From positions 62,001 to 126,000 of the forward strand of contig CAVWJW010000005.1 in the NCBI GenBank assembly GCA_963755335.1: a DNA stretch of 64,000 bases. Direction: 5' to 3'. Shown piece by piece: positions 18,764-28,371 of this stretch (the stretch's first letter is position 1; every line of letters begins with the position of its first letter). The stretch is from UBA10649 sp963755335. GTDB lineage: Bacteria; Actinomycetota; Actinomycetes; S36-B12. The translations under genes and the position numbers were made by a program. The notes under the pieces are model-generated. The model was not told where the DNA came from and did not search any database. It saw only the letters and a program-made list of their open reading frames with translations.

Positions 18764-21344
18764 ATGGTCGACGAGTTCACCACCGATACCCCGGCCGAGG
18801 GCAACCCGGCAACCGCCAAGCGCACGCGCCGCCGTGCCGCCTCGCGTCCCGCGGGTCCGCCCGTCGTGACCGAGGCACCCGCCCCCGTCGCGGAGGAGGC
18901 GCCCGCCAAGGCCCCTCGCAAGTCGGCCGAGAAGCCGGCGAAGAAGTCGACGCGCAAGGCGGCTCAGGAGCCGAAGGCGCAGGACGAGCCGAAGGCCGAC
19001 GCTGCGCCCGCAGAGCAGAAGCCGGCAGGCCGCACGCGCAAGTCCACCAAGAAGGCCGTCGCTGCTGCGGCCGAGGACGTCGCCGAGCCGGCGTCGGCCC
19101 CGAGCGCTGACGAGGCCCCGGCCGCCAAGAAGTCCAGCCGCCGATCCCGCAAGGCGACGGCCCCCGAGGCCGAGGCCGCCGGCGAGACCCGCATGGCCGC
19201 GCCGGCATTCGTGGCACCGCTGTTCCAGGCGCCGGAGACCCCGGCCGTGCCCGCCGACGAGGAGCAGGAGGCGCGGCCGCCGGCCAAGCGCACCCGCTCC
19301 CGCAAGGCGACACCCGCCGAGGAGCCCGATGGAGGCTCCCGAGTCCAGCACGGCACCCGAAGGCGCCAGCGAGTCCGACGCGGACGAGGGTGACGGCGAG
19401 GGCTCGCGCCGCAAGCGTCGTCGTCGCGGTGGCCGCGGCCGCAAGCGTCGTACCGGCGAGGAGGACGACGGCCAGGACGACTCGACCGCGTCCGACGAGG
19501 GCGAGGGCGAGTCCGACGACGACGAGGACGCCGATGCGCTGAGCCGACGCCGTCGGCGCAGGCGTCGCCGCGGAGCCGATGGCGATCTCGAGGGCGCTCC
19601 GGACGATCCGCCGAACACCGTCGTCCGGGTCCGCGAGCCGCGATCCCGCGGCGGTCGGGGTGCAGGCGGCGCCGATCGCGGTGACGACGTCACCAGCGTC
19701 AAGGGGTCCACACGGCTTGAGGCCAAGAAGCAGCGCCGACGCGAGGGCCGCGAGGCAGGTCGTCGCCGGGCACCGATCCTGACCGAGGCGGAGTTCCTTG
19801 CCCGTCGCGAGGCCGTCGAGCGGGTCATGGTCGTGCGCCAGAAGGGCGAGCGCACGCAGATCGCCGTGCTCGAGGACGGCGTGCTCGTCGAGCACTACGT
19901 CACGCGCGGCTCGTCGTCGTCGATGGTCGGCAACGTCTACCTCGGACGCGTGCAGAACGTGCTGCCCAGCATGGAGGCGGCGTTCGTCGACATCGGCCGG
20001 GGCCGCAACGCGGTCCTGTACGCCGGCGAGGTGAACTGGGACGCGGCCGGCCTCGAGGGCCAGCCCAAGCGCATCGAGTTCGCCCTCAAGTCCGGCGATC
20101 CGGTGCTCGTGCAGGTCACGAAGGACCCGGTCGGGCAGAAGGGCGCTCGACTGACGAGCCAGATCTCGCTGCCGGGCCGCTTCCTCGTCTACGTGCCCGA
20201 CGGCTCGATGACGGGGATCAGCCGCAAGCTGCCCGACACCGAGCGCAGCCGGCTCAAGAGCGTCCTCAAGCGGGTCATGCCCGAGGATGCCGGCGTCATC
20301 GTGCGCACGGCCGCCGAAGGCGCCCCCGAGGAGGCCCTTGAGCAGGACGTGCTGCGCCTGACCGCGCAGTGGGCCGACATCACCAAGGCCACGAAGTCCG
20401 CGAACCCGCCGTCGCTGCTCTACAGCGAGCCCGATCTGGCGATCAAGGTGGTCCGCGACATCTTCAACGAGGACGTCACCAAGCTGGTCATCGCCGGCGA
20501 CGAGGCATGGGAGGCGATCGGCTCGTACATCAGCGCCGTGGCCCCGGACCTCGCCGAGCGGCTGCAGCACTGGGTGGACTCGAACGACGCCTTCGCCGAG
20601 TACCGCGTCGAAGAGCAGCTGATGAAGGCTCTCGATCGCAAGGTGTACCTGCCGTCCGGCGGCTCGCTGGTCATCGACCGCACGGAGGCGATGACGGTCG
20701 TCGACGTCAACACCGGCAAGTTCGTCGGCCAGGGCGGCAACCTCGAGCAGACCGTCACGCGCAACAACCTCGAGGCGGCTGAGGAGATCGTTCGGCAGCT
20801 GCGACTGCGCGATATCGGCGGCATCATCGTCGTCGACTTCATCGACATGGTCCTGGAGAGCAACCGCGATCTGGTGCTGCGTCGACTGGTCGAGTGCCTC
20901 GGACGCGACCGCACCAAGCACCAGGTCGCCGAGGTCACGTCCTTGGGCCTGGTCCAGATGACGCGCAAGCGCATCGGCAGCGGCCTGCTGGAGTCCTTCT
21001 CCGAGACGTGCGAGCACTGCAACGGCCGCGGCATCCGCGTGTCGCTGCATGGCGAGCACGACCACGCAGAGGCGTCGCCGAAGTACCGACGCCCGGCCAA
21101 TGCGGTGGACCCGGCCGACGTCGCAGCGCGGGCCCTGGCGGCCCACGAGATCCACGTCGACGCGGACGACGCAGACGGTCCGGCCGACGAGCCGGTCCCG
21201 GCCCTCGCCGAGGTGCTGGGCGAGGACCTCATGGACCTCGCCGACGTGCCGGATCAGGTCGACGACGCTGTGGTGGAGGTCACAATGACCGACGCCGCGG
21301 AGGAGTCGGACGAGCCCCTCGTTGAGGAGCCCATCGACGCGTGA
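18764..21344 (+). CDS. rne: Ribonuclease E/G (frameshifted in the N-terminal tail)
   Basis: Endoribonuclease for rRNA, tRNA and mRNA maturation. A long N-terminal extension of about 330 residues is Lys/Arg/Ala/Glu-rich and disordered, as in actinobacterial RNase E. Then come the S1 domain (GNVYLGRVQNVLPSMEAAFVDIG), the catalytic centre with VVDVNTGK and VVDFIDM, and the zinc-link CEHCNGRG. One extra base near 19,325-19,335 separates the tail from the core; the repaired length is about 859 residues. AAGGAG at 18749-18754 sets the start. A 199-base structured leader precedes it. Confidence 0.93.
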
Positions 21345-21354
21345 GGGGCCGGTT

Positions 21355-21384
21355 TGACCCTTCACTCGACTCATCCGTATCCTT
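21355..21384 (+). promoter_or_regulatory. Probable promoter of rplU-rpmA
   Basis: TTGACC (21355-21360) and TATCCT (21379-21384) with an 18-base spacer lie just after the rne stop. The nonamer TTGACCCTT occurs twice, at 21355 and 21384. The leader is about 50 bases long. Confidence 0.5.
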
Positions 21385-21443
21385 GACCCTTGTGCCTCGG
21401 CGCTGAATCGGCCCGGGTGCGTCCCTTACGACAGGAGTTAGTG

Positions 21444-21758
21444 GTGTACGCCATCGTTCGCGCCGGCGGCCGGCAAGAGAAAGTTTCGGTCGGCGACGTC
21501 GTCGTGCTCGACCGCCAGGCTGGGGAGCCGGGTGCGTCACTCGACCTGCCGGTCCTCCTGCTCGTCGACGGCACCGCCGTCACCAGCGATCCCGCGGTGC
21601 TGGCCAAGGCCAATGTCACCGCCGAGATCGTCGACCACCACCGTGGTCCCAAGATCGACATCCTCAAGTACAAGAACAAGACCGGCTACCGCCGTCGCCA
21701 GGGTCATCGTCAGGACCTCACCGCGGTGAAGGTCACCGACATCACGACGGGGAAGTGA
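21444..21758 (+). CDS. rplU: 50S ribosomal protein L21
   Basis: L21 binds 23S rRNA. The protein starts with the usual VYAIVRAGGRQ and ends with a basic segment containing KYKNKTGYRRRQGHRQ, the normal rRNA-binding tail. Of two adjacent GTG codons the second (21444) is chosen, because AGGAG at 21433-21437 is then 6 bases away and the product begins as in the family. 104 residues. It is followed by rpmA after 4 bases. Confidence 0.95.
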   Translation: MYAIVRAGGRQEKVSVGDVVVLDRQAGEPGASLDLPVLLLVDGTAVTSDPAVLAKANVTAEIVDHHRGPKIDILKYKNKTGYRRRQGHRQDLTAVKVTDITTGK

Positions 21759-21762
21759 ACTC

Positions 21763-22017
21763 ATGGCACATAAGAAAGGTGCATCCAGCACCCGCAACGG
21801 TCGCGACTCCAACGCCCAGCGCCTCGGCGTGAAGCGCTTCGGTGGCCAGGCTGTCAACGCCGGCGAGATCCTCGTGCGCCAGCGCGGCACCCACTTCCAC
21901 CCCGGCGCCAACGTCGGCCGTGGCGGCGACGACACGCTGTTCGCGCTCGCAGCCGGCAAGGTGCAGTTCGGCACCTTCCGCGGCCGCCGGGTCGTGAACA
22001 TCGTCGCTGGCGAGTAA
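21763..22017 (+). CDS. rpmA: 50S ribosomal protein L27
   Basis: An 84-residue L27 with the standard start MAHKKGASSTRNGRDS. The N-terminus reaches the peptidyl-transferase centre. No extra N-terminal cleavage segment of the Firmicutes type is present. It is co-transcribed with rplU, and the pair ends in a strong hairpin terminator. Confidence 0.97.
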   Translation: MAHKKGASSTRNGRDSNAQRLGVKRFGGQAVNAGEILVRQRGTHFHPGANVGRGGDDTLFALAAGKVQFGTFRGRRVVNIVAGE

Positions 22018-22043
22018 CGCAGCGACTTTCGAGTCTTCGCGCG

Positions 22044-22076
22044 GGGCGGGCCTTCGGGCCCGCCCTTCGCTTTGCA
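22044..22076 (+). terminator. Rho-independent terminator after rpmA
   Basis: GGGCGGGCC and GGCCCGCCC form a perfect 9-base stem closed by a TTCG tetraloop, followed by the T-rich TTCGCTTTGC. It separates rplU-rpmA from obgE. Confidence 0.85.
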
Positions 22077-22103
22077 CAACCTTTGCTAGGGAAAGATGGG
22101 GCC

Positions 22104-23486
22104 ATGGCCACCTTCGTCGACCGAGTCGTGCTGCATGCGCAGGCCGGTGACGGCGGGAACGGCGTCGCCTCCGTCCTGCGCGAGAAGTTCAAGCCGCTCG
22201 GCGGCCCTGATGGCGGCAACGGCGGCAGGGGCGGCGACATCGTCGCCGTCGTCGATCCCGGCGTGACCACGCTCCTGGAGTTCCACCACAGCCCGCACAA
22301 GAAGGCAGGCAACGGCAAGCCCGGTGCGGGCGATCATCGCCATGGCGCCACGGCAGCCGACGTCGTCCTGCGCGTGCCCAGCGGCACCGTCGTGACGGAT
22401 GCGCGCGGCAATCTCCTCGCCGACCTCGTCGGCGCGGGCGCGACCTTTGTCATCGCGCGCGGCGGCCGCGGCGGCCTCGGCAACGCCGCACTCGCCTCCC
22501 CTCGTCGCAAGGCACCGGGTTTCGCCCTGCTCGGAGAGCCCGGTGAGCAGCGCGACGTCGTGCTCGAGCTCAAGACGGTCGCCGACGTCGCTCTCGTGGG
22601 CTTCCCCAGCGCCGGCAAGTCCAGCGTCATCGCGGCCATGTCGGCCGCCCGCCCCAAGATCGCGGACTACCCGTTCACGACGCTGGTGCCCAACCTCGGC
22701 GTGGTCACCGCCGGCGAGGTGGTCTACACGGTCGCCGACGTGCCCGGCCTGATCCCCGGAGCCAGCCAGGGCAAGGGCCTCGGCCTGGAGTTCCTGCGCC
22801 ACGTGGAGCGCTGCAGCGTGCTCGTGCACGTCGTCGACTGCGCCACCATGGACCCCGGTCGCGATCCGCTCGACGACCTCGACGCGATCGAGAACGAGCT
22901 GGCGCTGTACGGCGGACTGCAGGAGCGGCCCCGGCTGGTGGCGCTCAACAAGATCGACGTGCCTGATGCCCGGGTGCTGGCCGAGATGGTGCGCCCGATC
23001 CTCGAGGAGCGCGGCTACCGGGTCTTCGAGATCTCAGCAGCCACTCATGAAGGACTGCGTCAGATGTCGTTCGCCATGGCCGGGCTCGTGATGGAGCACC
23101 GCATCGCCACCGCCCCCGACGAGACGCTGCGCCCGGTCGTGCGGCCCAAGGCCGTCGACGACGCCGGCTACACGGTCACCGTCGAGCCCGACGGGTTCCG
23201 GGTTCGCGGCGGCCAGCCCGAGCGCTGGGTGCGACAGACCGACTTCAGCAACGACGAGGCCGTGGGCTACCTGGCCGACCGGCTGGCCCGCCTGGGCGTC
23301 GAGGAGCGGCTCATCGCTCTCGGTGCTGTGTCGGGCGACACGGTGATGATCGGCAGCGACGAGGACGCCGTCGTCTTCGACTGGTACCCGTCCATCATGG
23401 CCGGCGAGGCGCCGCACGCCGGCCCCCGCGGCACCGATGTCCGGCTGGAGGCACGCCTCGAGGAGCTCGGGGGTGGCTTCGAGTGA
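22104..23486 (+). CDS. obgE: GTPase ObgE/CgtA
   Basis: Large-subunit assembly GTPase with a stress-signalling role. The Obg fold (residues about 1-158) carries the glycine-rich runs GGNGGRGG and GGRGGLGN. The G domain has GFPSAGKSS at residues 166-174, ADVPGLIPGA and NKIDVPD. A C-terminal OCT domain follows, as usual in actinobacteria. 460 residues. The ATG is chosen to start with MATFVDRV; a TTG seven codons upstream is less likely. The stop overlaps the proB start (GTGA). Confidence 0.96.
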   Translation: MATFVDRVVLHAQAGDGGNGVASVLREKFKPLGGPDGGNGGRGGDIVAVVDPGVTTLLEFHHSPHKKAGNGKPGAGDHRHGATAADVVLRVPSGTVVTDARGNLLADLVGAGATFVIARGGRGGLGNAALASPRRKAPGFALLGEPGEQRDVVLELKTVADVALVGFPSAGKSSVIAAMSAARPKIADYPFTTLVPNLGVVTAGEVVYTVADVPGLIPGASQGKGLGLEFLRHVERCSVLVHVVDCATMDPGRDPLDDLDAIENELALYGGLQERPRLVALNKIDVPDARVLAEMVRPILEERGYRVFEISAATHEGLRQMSFAMAGLVMEHRIATAPDETLRPVVRPKAVDDAGYTVTVEPDGFRVRGGQPERWVRQTDFSNDEAVGYLADRLARLGVEERLIALGAVSGDTVMIGSDEDAVVFDWYPSIMAGEAPHAGPRGTDVRLEARLEELGGGFE

Positions 23487-24610
23487 CCTCCGATGTGCGG
23501 GCCCGCATCGCCAATGCCTCGCGCATGGTCATCAAGATCGGGTCGTCGTCCCTGACCCGCCCCGGTGGCGGCCTCGACATCGAACGCATCGAGCACCTGG
23601 TCTCGCAGATCGCCGAGCGCCGCAAGTCCGGCCATCAGGTCGTTCTGGTCTCCAGCGGCGCGATCGCCACCGGCTTCCCGACCCTGGGCCTCAAGCGCCG
23701 TCCGCGTGACCTCGCGACACAGCAGGCCGCCGCCTCCGTCGGCCAGGGCATGCTCATCGCGCAGTACTCCATCGCCTTCGCTCGGCACGGGCTCACCGTC
23801 GGGCAGGTCCTGGTCACCGCGGAGGACGTCATCCGGCGCAGCCAGTACCGCAACGCGCAGCGCACCCTGTTCCGCCTGCTCGACCTCGGGGTCGTGCCGA
23901 TCGTCAACGAGAACGACACGGTGGCCACCGACGAGATCAGGTTCGGCGACAACGACCGGCTGGCGGCGCTCGTGGCTCATGTCGTCCAGGCGGACGCGCT
24001 CATGCTGCTGTCCGACGTCGAGGGCCTCTTCGACGGGCCCCCGTCCCGCGAGGGCACCAAGCTGATCACCGACGTCCGCGGACCTGCCGACCTCGCCGAC
24101 GTGAAGGTCGGCGGCACCGGCAGCGCCGGGGTGGGCCTCGGCGGCATGACCACCAAGGTGGAGGCGGCGAGCATCGCCACCTCGGCGGGGATCCCGGTGC
24201 TCCTGGGGTCGGCGGCCGATGTGTCACGTGCCATGTCGACGGCGGACGTCGGCACGGTGTTCCACCCGACCGGCGACCGGACGTCGACCCGATTGCTGTG
24301 GCTGGCTCACGCGACCACCGCGCGGGGGCGCATCCACCTCGACCACGGAGCGGTCGCAGCGGTCATCCAGCGCCGCATGTCGCTGCTTCCTGCCGGCATC
24401 ACGTCCGTCGAGGGCAGTTTCGTCGCGGGGGATCCAGTGGACCTCTTGGACGAAAACGGTCACATCGTCGCCCGAGGTTTGGTCAACTTTGACGCACAGG
24501 AGTTGCCGAGCCTGCTCGGTCGCTCCACACGTGAACTGGCGCGTGAGCTCGGACCGGCCTATGAACGCGAAGTCGTCCACCGTGACGCCTTGGTGGTCCT
24601 GTCGATCTGA
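23483..24610 (+). CDS. proB: Glutamate 5-kinase
   Basis: First step of proline synthesis: phosphorylates glutamate with ATP. The amino-acid-kinase motifs VIKIGSSSLT near residue 16, VLVSSGAIATG, NENDTVATDEIRFGDND and the GTGSAGVGLGGMTTKVEAA loop are present. A C-terminal PUA domain (from about residue 280) is complete. 375 residues, normal length. Confidence 0.96.
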   Translation: MTSDVRARIANASRMVIKIGSSSLTRPGGGLDIERIEHLVSQIAERRKSGHQVVLVSSGAIATGFPTLGLKRRPRDLATQQAAASVGQGMLIAQYSIAFARHGLTVGQVLVTAEDVIRRSQYRNAQRTLFRLLDLGVVPIVNENDTVATDEIRFGDNDRLAALVAHVVQADALMLLSDVEGLFDGPPSREGTKLITDVRGPADLADVKVGGTGSAGVGLGGMTTKVEAASIATSAGIPVLLGSAADVSRAMSTADVGTVFHPTGDRTSTRLLWLAHATTARGRIHLDHGAVAAVIQRRMSLLPAGITSVEGSFVAGDPVDLLDENGHIVARGLVNFDAQELPSLLGRSTRELARELGPAYEREVVHRDALVVLSI

Positions 24611-24643
24611 TCTCCCGCCGGCCGACTGGTCAGGGAGCCCACG

Positions 24644-25051
24644 ATGGACGCAGCAGAGCCGCTCCGGCTTAGCTCCGTCGTGGACGTGCCCGAGGAGCAG
24701 TCGGTACCGCGATCGATGTGGCACATCACGCTGACGGTCGCCGGCCCGCCGGTGCCCGAGCCGGCGATCAAGGCCGGCCTCGAGCGACTGAGCGAGGAGC
24801 ATCCCTTCCTCCTGTCCGGCCGGTACGCCGCCGACCGTGCCGAGGTCCGGTACTGGGAGGAGGCGGTCGACGTCGCCACCGCCCTGCGCATGGCCGTCCT
24901 GCTGTGGGACGAGCACGCCGTGACTGCCCAGCTGCCGATGTGGCGCGTCGTCGGTGTCGAGTGCGTCGACCGGGAGACGTTCCACCGCCGCGGGCGCAAC
25001 ATCCACGAGCAGCCGGGGCTGGTCGCGGCGGGCAGGGTCATCCCCTTCTGA
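24644..25051 (+). CDS. Hypothetical protein between proB and proA
   Basis: A 135-residue soluble protein I do not recognise. It contains PRSMWHITLTVAGPP, a helix-rich middle with LSEEHPFLLSGRYAADRAEVRYWEE, and a tail HRRGRNIHEQPGLVAAGRVIPF. The pattern suggests a small alpha/beta domain with pairs of histidines. GGGAG at 24632-24636 lies before the ATG. Its place between two genes of one pathway suggests shared transcription, not a shared function. Confidence 0.7.
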   Translation: MDAAEPLRLSSVVDVPEEQSVPRSMWHITLTVAGPPVPEPAIKAGLERLSEEHPFLLSGRYAADRAEVRYWEEAVDVATALRMAVLLWDEHAVTAQLPMWRVVGVECVDRETFHRRGRNIHEQPGLVAAGRVIPF

Positions 25052-25062
25052 CGCTCGCCGCG

Positions 25063-25068
25063 TAGGGT
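25063..25068 (+). promoter_or_regulatory. -10 box of proA, leaderless
   Basis: TAGGGT lies 6 bases before the ATG at 25075, supporting that start codon over a second ATG six codons later. Confidence 0.5.
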
Positions 25069-25074
25069 TTGCGC

Positions 25075-26361
25075 ATGACAGATGAGCGCGTGATGGACGA
25101 GCGCGAAGCCGTACTCACGACCGCGCGGGCCGCCCGGGAGGCTGCTGTCGCCCTGCGCCAGCTCACCCGGGACGAGAAGGATGCCGCACTGCTGGCGATG
25201 GCCGACGCCCTCGATGCCGGGATCCCGGAGATCGTCGCCGCCAACGCGGTCGACGTGCAGCGGGCCCTCGACGCGGGCACGTCCGCGGCGCTCGTCGACC
25301 GGCTGACCCTGGACGAGAATCGGGTCCGGGCGATCGCTGAAGCGCTGCGCGACGTCGCCGCGCTGCCCGATCCCGTCGGCGAGGTCGTGCGGGGGTACAC
25401 GCTGCCGAACGGCCTGCAGGTGCGGCAGGTGCGCGTGCCCCTGGGCGTCGTCGGGATGATCTACGAGGCCCGCCCCAATGTCACGGTGGACGCGGCCGGT
25501 CTCTGCCTGAAGAGCGGCAACGCCGCGCTGCTGCGCGGATCGTCCTCGGCAGCGAGCAGCAACGAGGCACTGGCCAAGGTCATGCGCGCCGCACTCGTCG
25601 AGAGCGGCCTGCCGGCCGATGCGATCCAGATGGTGCCGGGGGAGAGCCACGACTCCGTCAAGCACCTCATGACGGCACGAGGTCTGGTCGACGTCCTCAT
25701 CCCGCGTGGTGGAGCGTCGCTCATCCGCAGCGTCGTCGACAACTCCACCGTGCCGGTGATCGAGACGGGCGTCGGCAACTGCCACGTCTACGTCGACAAG
25801 GACGCCGACATCGACAAGGCCATCGCCATCCTGCTGAACAGCAAGGCGCAGCGGGTCAGCGTGTGCAACGCCGCGGAGACGGTGCTCGTCCATCGCGACA
25901 TCGCCGACGAGTTCCTCCCGCGGGCGCTCGAGGCGCTGCGCGAGGCCGGCGTCACGATCCACGGTGACTCGCGGTTCGCCCTCCACGCGACCGGCACTGG
26001 AGTCGGGTTCGAGCAGGTCACCGACGACGACTGGGCGGCCGAGTACTACTCGCTCGACATCGCCGCGGGGATCGTCGACACCATCGACGAGGCGCTGGCG
26101 CACATCCGCCGGTGGTCGTCCGGGCACACCGAGGCGATCGTGACCGACAGCCAGTCCGCGGCCCAGCACTTCGTCGCGGGCGTCGACTCCGCGGCCGTCA
26201 TGGTCAATGCCTCGACCCGGTTCACCGATGGCGGCGAGTTCGGCTTCGGCGCGGAGATCGGCATCTCGACGCAGAAGCTGCACGCGCGGGGCCCCATGGG
26301 CCTGACCGAGCTGACGACGACCACGTACGTGGTCACCGGGGATGGGCACGTCCGCGCCTGA
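25075..26361 (+). CDS. proA: Glutamate-5-semialdehyde dehydrogenase
   Basis: Second step of proline synthesis: NADPH-dependent reduction of glutamyl phosphate. The motifs VPLGVVGMIYEARPNVTVDAAGL, LIPRGG, the catalytic cysteine in SVCNAAET and the C-terminal RFTDGGEFGFGAEIGISTQKLHARGPMGL are all there. About 428 residues. It has its own leaderless promoter although proB is only two genes upstream. Confidence 0.96.
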   Translation: MTDERVMDEREAVLTTARAAREAAVALRQLTRDEKDAALLAMADALDAGIPEIVAANAVDVQRALDAGTSAALVDRLTLDENRVRAIAEALRDVAALPDPVGEVVRGYTLPNGLQVRQVRVPLGVVGMIYEARPNVTVDAAGLCLKSGNAALLRGSSSAASSNEALAKVMRAALVESGLPADAIQMVPGESHDSVKHLMTARGLVDVLIPRGGASLIRSVVDNSTVPVIETGVGNCHVYVDKDADIDKAIAILLNSKAQRVSVCNAAETVLVHRDIADEFLPRALEALREAGVTIHGDSRFALHATGTGVGFEQVTDDDWAAEYYSLDIAAGIVDTIDEALAHIRRWSSGHTEAIVTDSQSAAQHFVAGVDSAAVMVNASTRFTDGGEFGFGAEIGISTQKLHARGPMGLTELTTTTYVVTGDGHVRA

Positions 26362-26423
26362 CGACCGGACGCGCCCACTACAGTGGCGCCCAACGAGCAC
26401 GAGAGCGGTCCGGGAGGATTCAG

Positions 26424-26570
26424 ATGGGCGTCATCAGCACCGCAGCGGTCCTTGCCGGGGAAGCCGCCGAGGAGGGCATCAGCACCTCGCCATGGCTGTT
26501 CGGCATCGCGGCCTTCGTCGGGCTGGGCGCGCTGCTCGTCGTGACGATGATGATCAAGGTCGGCCGCTAG
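26424..26570 (+). CDS. Small single-pass membrane protein
   Basis: A 48-residue protein with GGGAGG at 26412-26417 and an ATG 6 bases later. An acidic N-terminal stretch (GEAAEEGIS) is followed by one membrane segment (residues about 23-43) and a short basic end. It sits between proA and nadD with its own possible -10 (TACAGT, 26378-26383). No known function. The well-placed ribosome binding site and clear membrane profile argue that it is real. Confidence 0.6.
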   Translation: MGVISTAAVLAGEAAEEGISTSPWLFGIAAFVGLGALLVVTMMIKVGR

Positions 26571-26606
26571 GGCGCGTCGCCCGGCGGGCCTGATCGCGCG
26601 AAGCTC

Positions 26607-27221
26607 ATGACCCACCTGCGCCTCGGCGTCATGGGCGGGTCCTTCGATCCGATCCACAACGGCCATCTGGTGGCCGCTTCCGAGGTCGCCCATCGCTTCG
26701 ACCTCGACCGGGTGCTGTTCAGCCCGACCGGGCAGGCCTGGCGCAAGCCGGCCGCTCATGCCGCGTCGTCCGAGCTCCGGTACCTCATGACGGTCGTCGC
26801 GACGGCCACCGACCCGCGGTTCGACGTCACCCGCGTCGACATCGACCGGCCCGGGCCGACCTACACCGTCGACACCCTCCGTGACCTGCATGCATGGTTC
26901 GCGGCCGAGCACCCGGGCGACACCGCGGAGTGGTTCTTCATCACCGGCGCCGACGCGCTCGCCGACATCGTCGCCTGGCGCGACCCGGAACGGATCCTCG
27001 AGCAGGCGCATCTCATCGGAGTGACGCGTCCGGGCCATGTGCTGGCCGACCCCGGCCTGCCGGAGGGCTCAGCGACCCTGGTCGAGGTGCCTGCCCTGGC
27101 GATCTCGTCGACCGATGTGCGTGCCCGCGTCGGCCGCGGCGAGCCCATCCGCTACCTCGTCCCCACCGGCGTGGCCCACATGATCGCCAAGCACGGGCTG
27201 TACGCCGCGGCCACGTCCTAG
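26607..27221 (+). CDS. nadD: Nicotinate-nucleotide adenylyltransferase
   Basis: Makes deamido-NAD from nicotinate mononucleotide and ATP. The nucleotidyltransferase motif GGSFDPIHNGH is at residues 10-20, and the C-terminal ISSTDVR motif is intact, as is the GADALADI stretch. 204 residues. It is followed by the LytR_C protein gene and rsfS, the usual actinobacterial order. Confidence 0.95.
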   Translation: MTHLRLGVMGGSFDPIHNGHLVAASEVAHRFDLDRVLFSPTGQAWRKPAAHAASSELRYLMTVVATATDPRFDVTRVDIDRPGPTYTVDTLRDLHAWFAAEHPGDTAEWFFITGADALADIVAWRDPERILEQAHLIGVTRPGHVLADPGLPEGSATLVEVPALAISSTDVRARVGRGEPIRYLVPTGVAHMIAKHGLYAAATS

Positions 27222-27237
27222 ACAGGCAGCGAACCCC

Positions 27238-28320
27238 GTGAGCGACCGGCCCGTGCACGGCTTCCCCTGGCGGATCACCGCCGTGGTGGCCGCCATCGTC
27301 ATCGCCGCGACCGCGATCGCCGGCGTGATCCTCGCCCGCAACGGGGTGCAGAGCTCGACTCCGGACGAGGCGTCGATCTTCGCCCCCGCACCCGACCTCC
27401 TGCCCGTCGAGAAGAAGCGCCAGGTCGTCATGCTCCTGCAGGTCCGGGACAAGGGCAAAGACGTCGCCAGCAACGTGCTCATCGGAGCTGGTGGGGACGT
27501 CGGCTTCGTGTCCGAGCTCCTGCTGCCCCGCAACGTCCTCCTCCCGACCTCGCCGCCGGTGCAGCTGAAGGACGTCGACGGGCCGCGCGGTCCGATCAGC
27601 GCCCAGGGACCGCTCCAGGTCCTGCTCAACGTGCAGATCGACGCGACCATCGAGCTGGACCGGCTGGCGTGGGCGGGCCTGATCGACTCGACGAACGCGC
27701 TGGACGATCCCGAGCACGGTCAGTCGGCGGAGGCGTTCCCGCTGGTCGTGAGCAAGGTCCTCGCCAAGCTGCCCAAGGACGAGGAGACGCTGGGCCAACT
27801 GCTCACCAGCCTCGGATCGATGGCCCCGACCACGGTCACGAACGAGGACGCCAGCCACCTGCTGGCGGTCATCGGGAAGGCGATGCGTGAGCAGCCGGTG
27901 CATCAGGAGGCGCTGCCGGTCACGTTCATCCGCGGCGGAGCCAACCCGGTGGCGACGACGGACGAGCCCGAGGCCACCGCGGTCGTGACCGCGCTGTTCC
28001 CGCGAGCCCCGCTCAAGCCGGGGCACTCAGGTCCGGCCCGTCTGGTGATCGGTCGGGCGGGCGCGAGCCTCGGGGCGTCCATCACGGCCCATCGGGCCCT
28101 TGCCCAGGCCGGCTTCGGGGTGCTGTCCGCTCGTGAGGTGAGTCCCGCTGCGTCGATCACCGTCGTGTACGTGCCCGTCGACACCCCGGCTGCCCTCGCG
28201 CTGGGACGTGACGCGGCGACGACCCTCGGCCTGCCCACGGCGGTGGTCGCGGTGGACCCTGCCGCCGACGCCACGGTCGACGTCCGGGTCGCCCTCGGAA
28301 CCGACTACCACGCCGTGTGA
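27238..28320 (+). CDS. LytR_C-domain membrane protein
   Basis: A 360-residue protein with an N-terminal anchor (residues about 13-34), an extracytoplasmic region beginning RQVVMLLQVRDKG that faintly recalls an LCP phosphotransferase domain but lacks its usual catalytic arginines, and a C-terminal LytR_C-type domain (from about residue 265: ARLVIGRAGASLGAS ... TVVYVP). It probably acts outside the membrane in wall-associated processes. The location between nadD and rsfS is conserved in actinobacteria. The LCP link is tentative. Confidence 0.7.
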   Translation: MSDRPVHGFPWRITAVVAAIVIAATAIAGVILARNGVQSSTPDEASIFAPAPDLLPVEKKRQVVMLLQVRDKGKDVASNVLIGAGGDVGFVSELLLPRNVLLPTSPPVQLKDVDGPRGPISAQGPLQVLLNVQIDATIELDRLAWAGLIDSTNALDDPEHGQSAEAFPLVVSKVLAKLPKDEETLGQLLTSLGSMAPTTVTNEDASHLLAVIGKAMREQPVHQEALPVTFIRGGANPVATTDEPEATAVVTALFPRAPLKPGHSGPARLVIGRAGASLGASITAHRALAQAGFGVLSAREVSPAASITVVYVPVDTPAALALGRDAATTLGLPTAVVAVDPAADATVDVRVALGTDYHAV

Positions 28321-28371
28321 GAGAGTGGTTGCGCCGCTCACCGCGGTACGACCACCACGCAGGGAGCCCTT

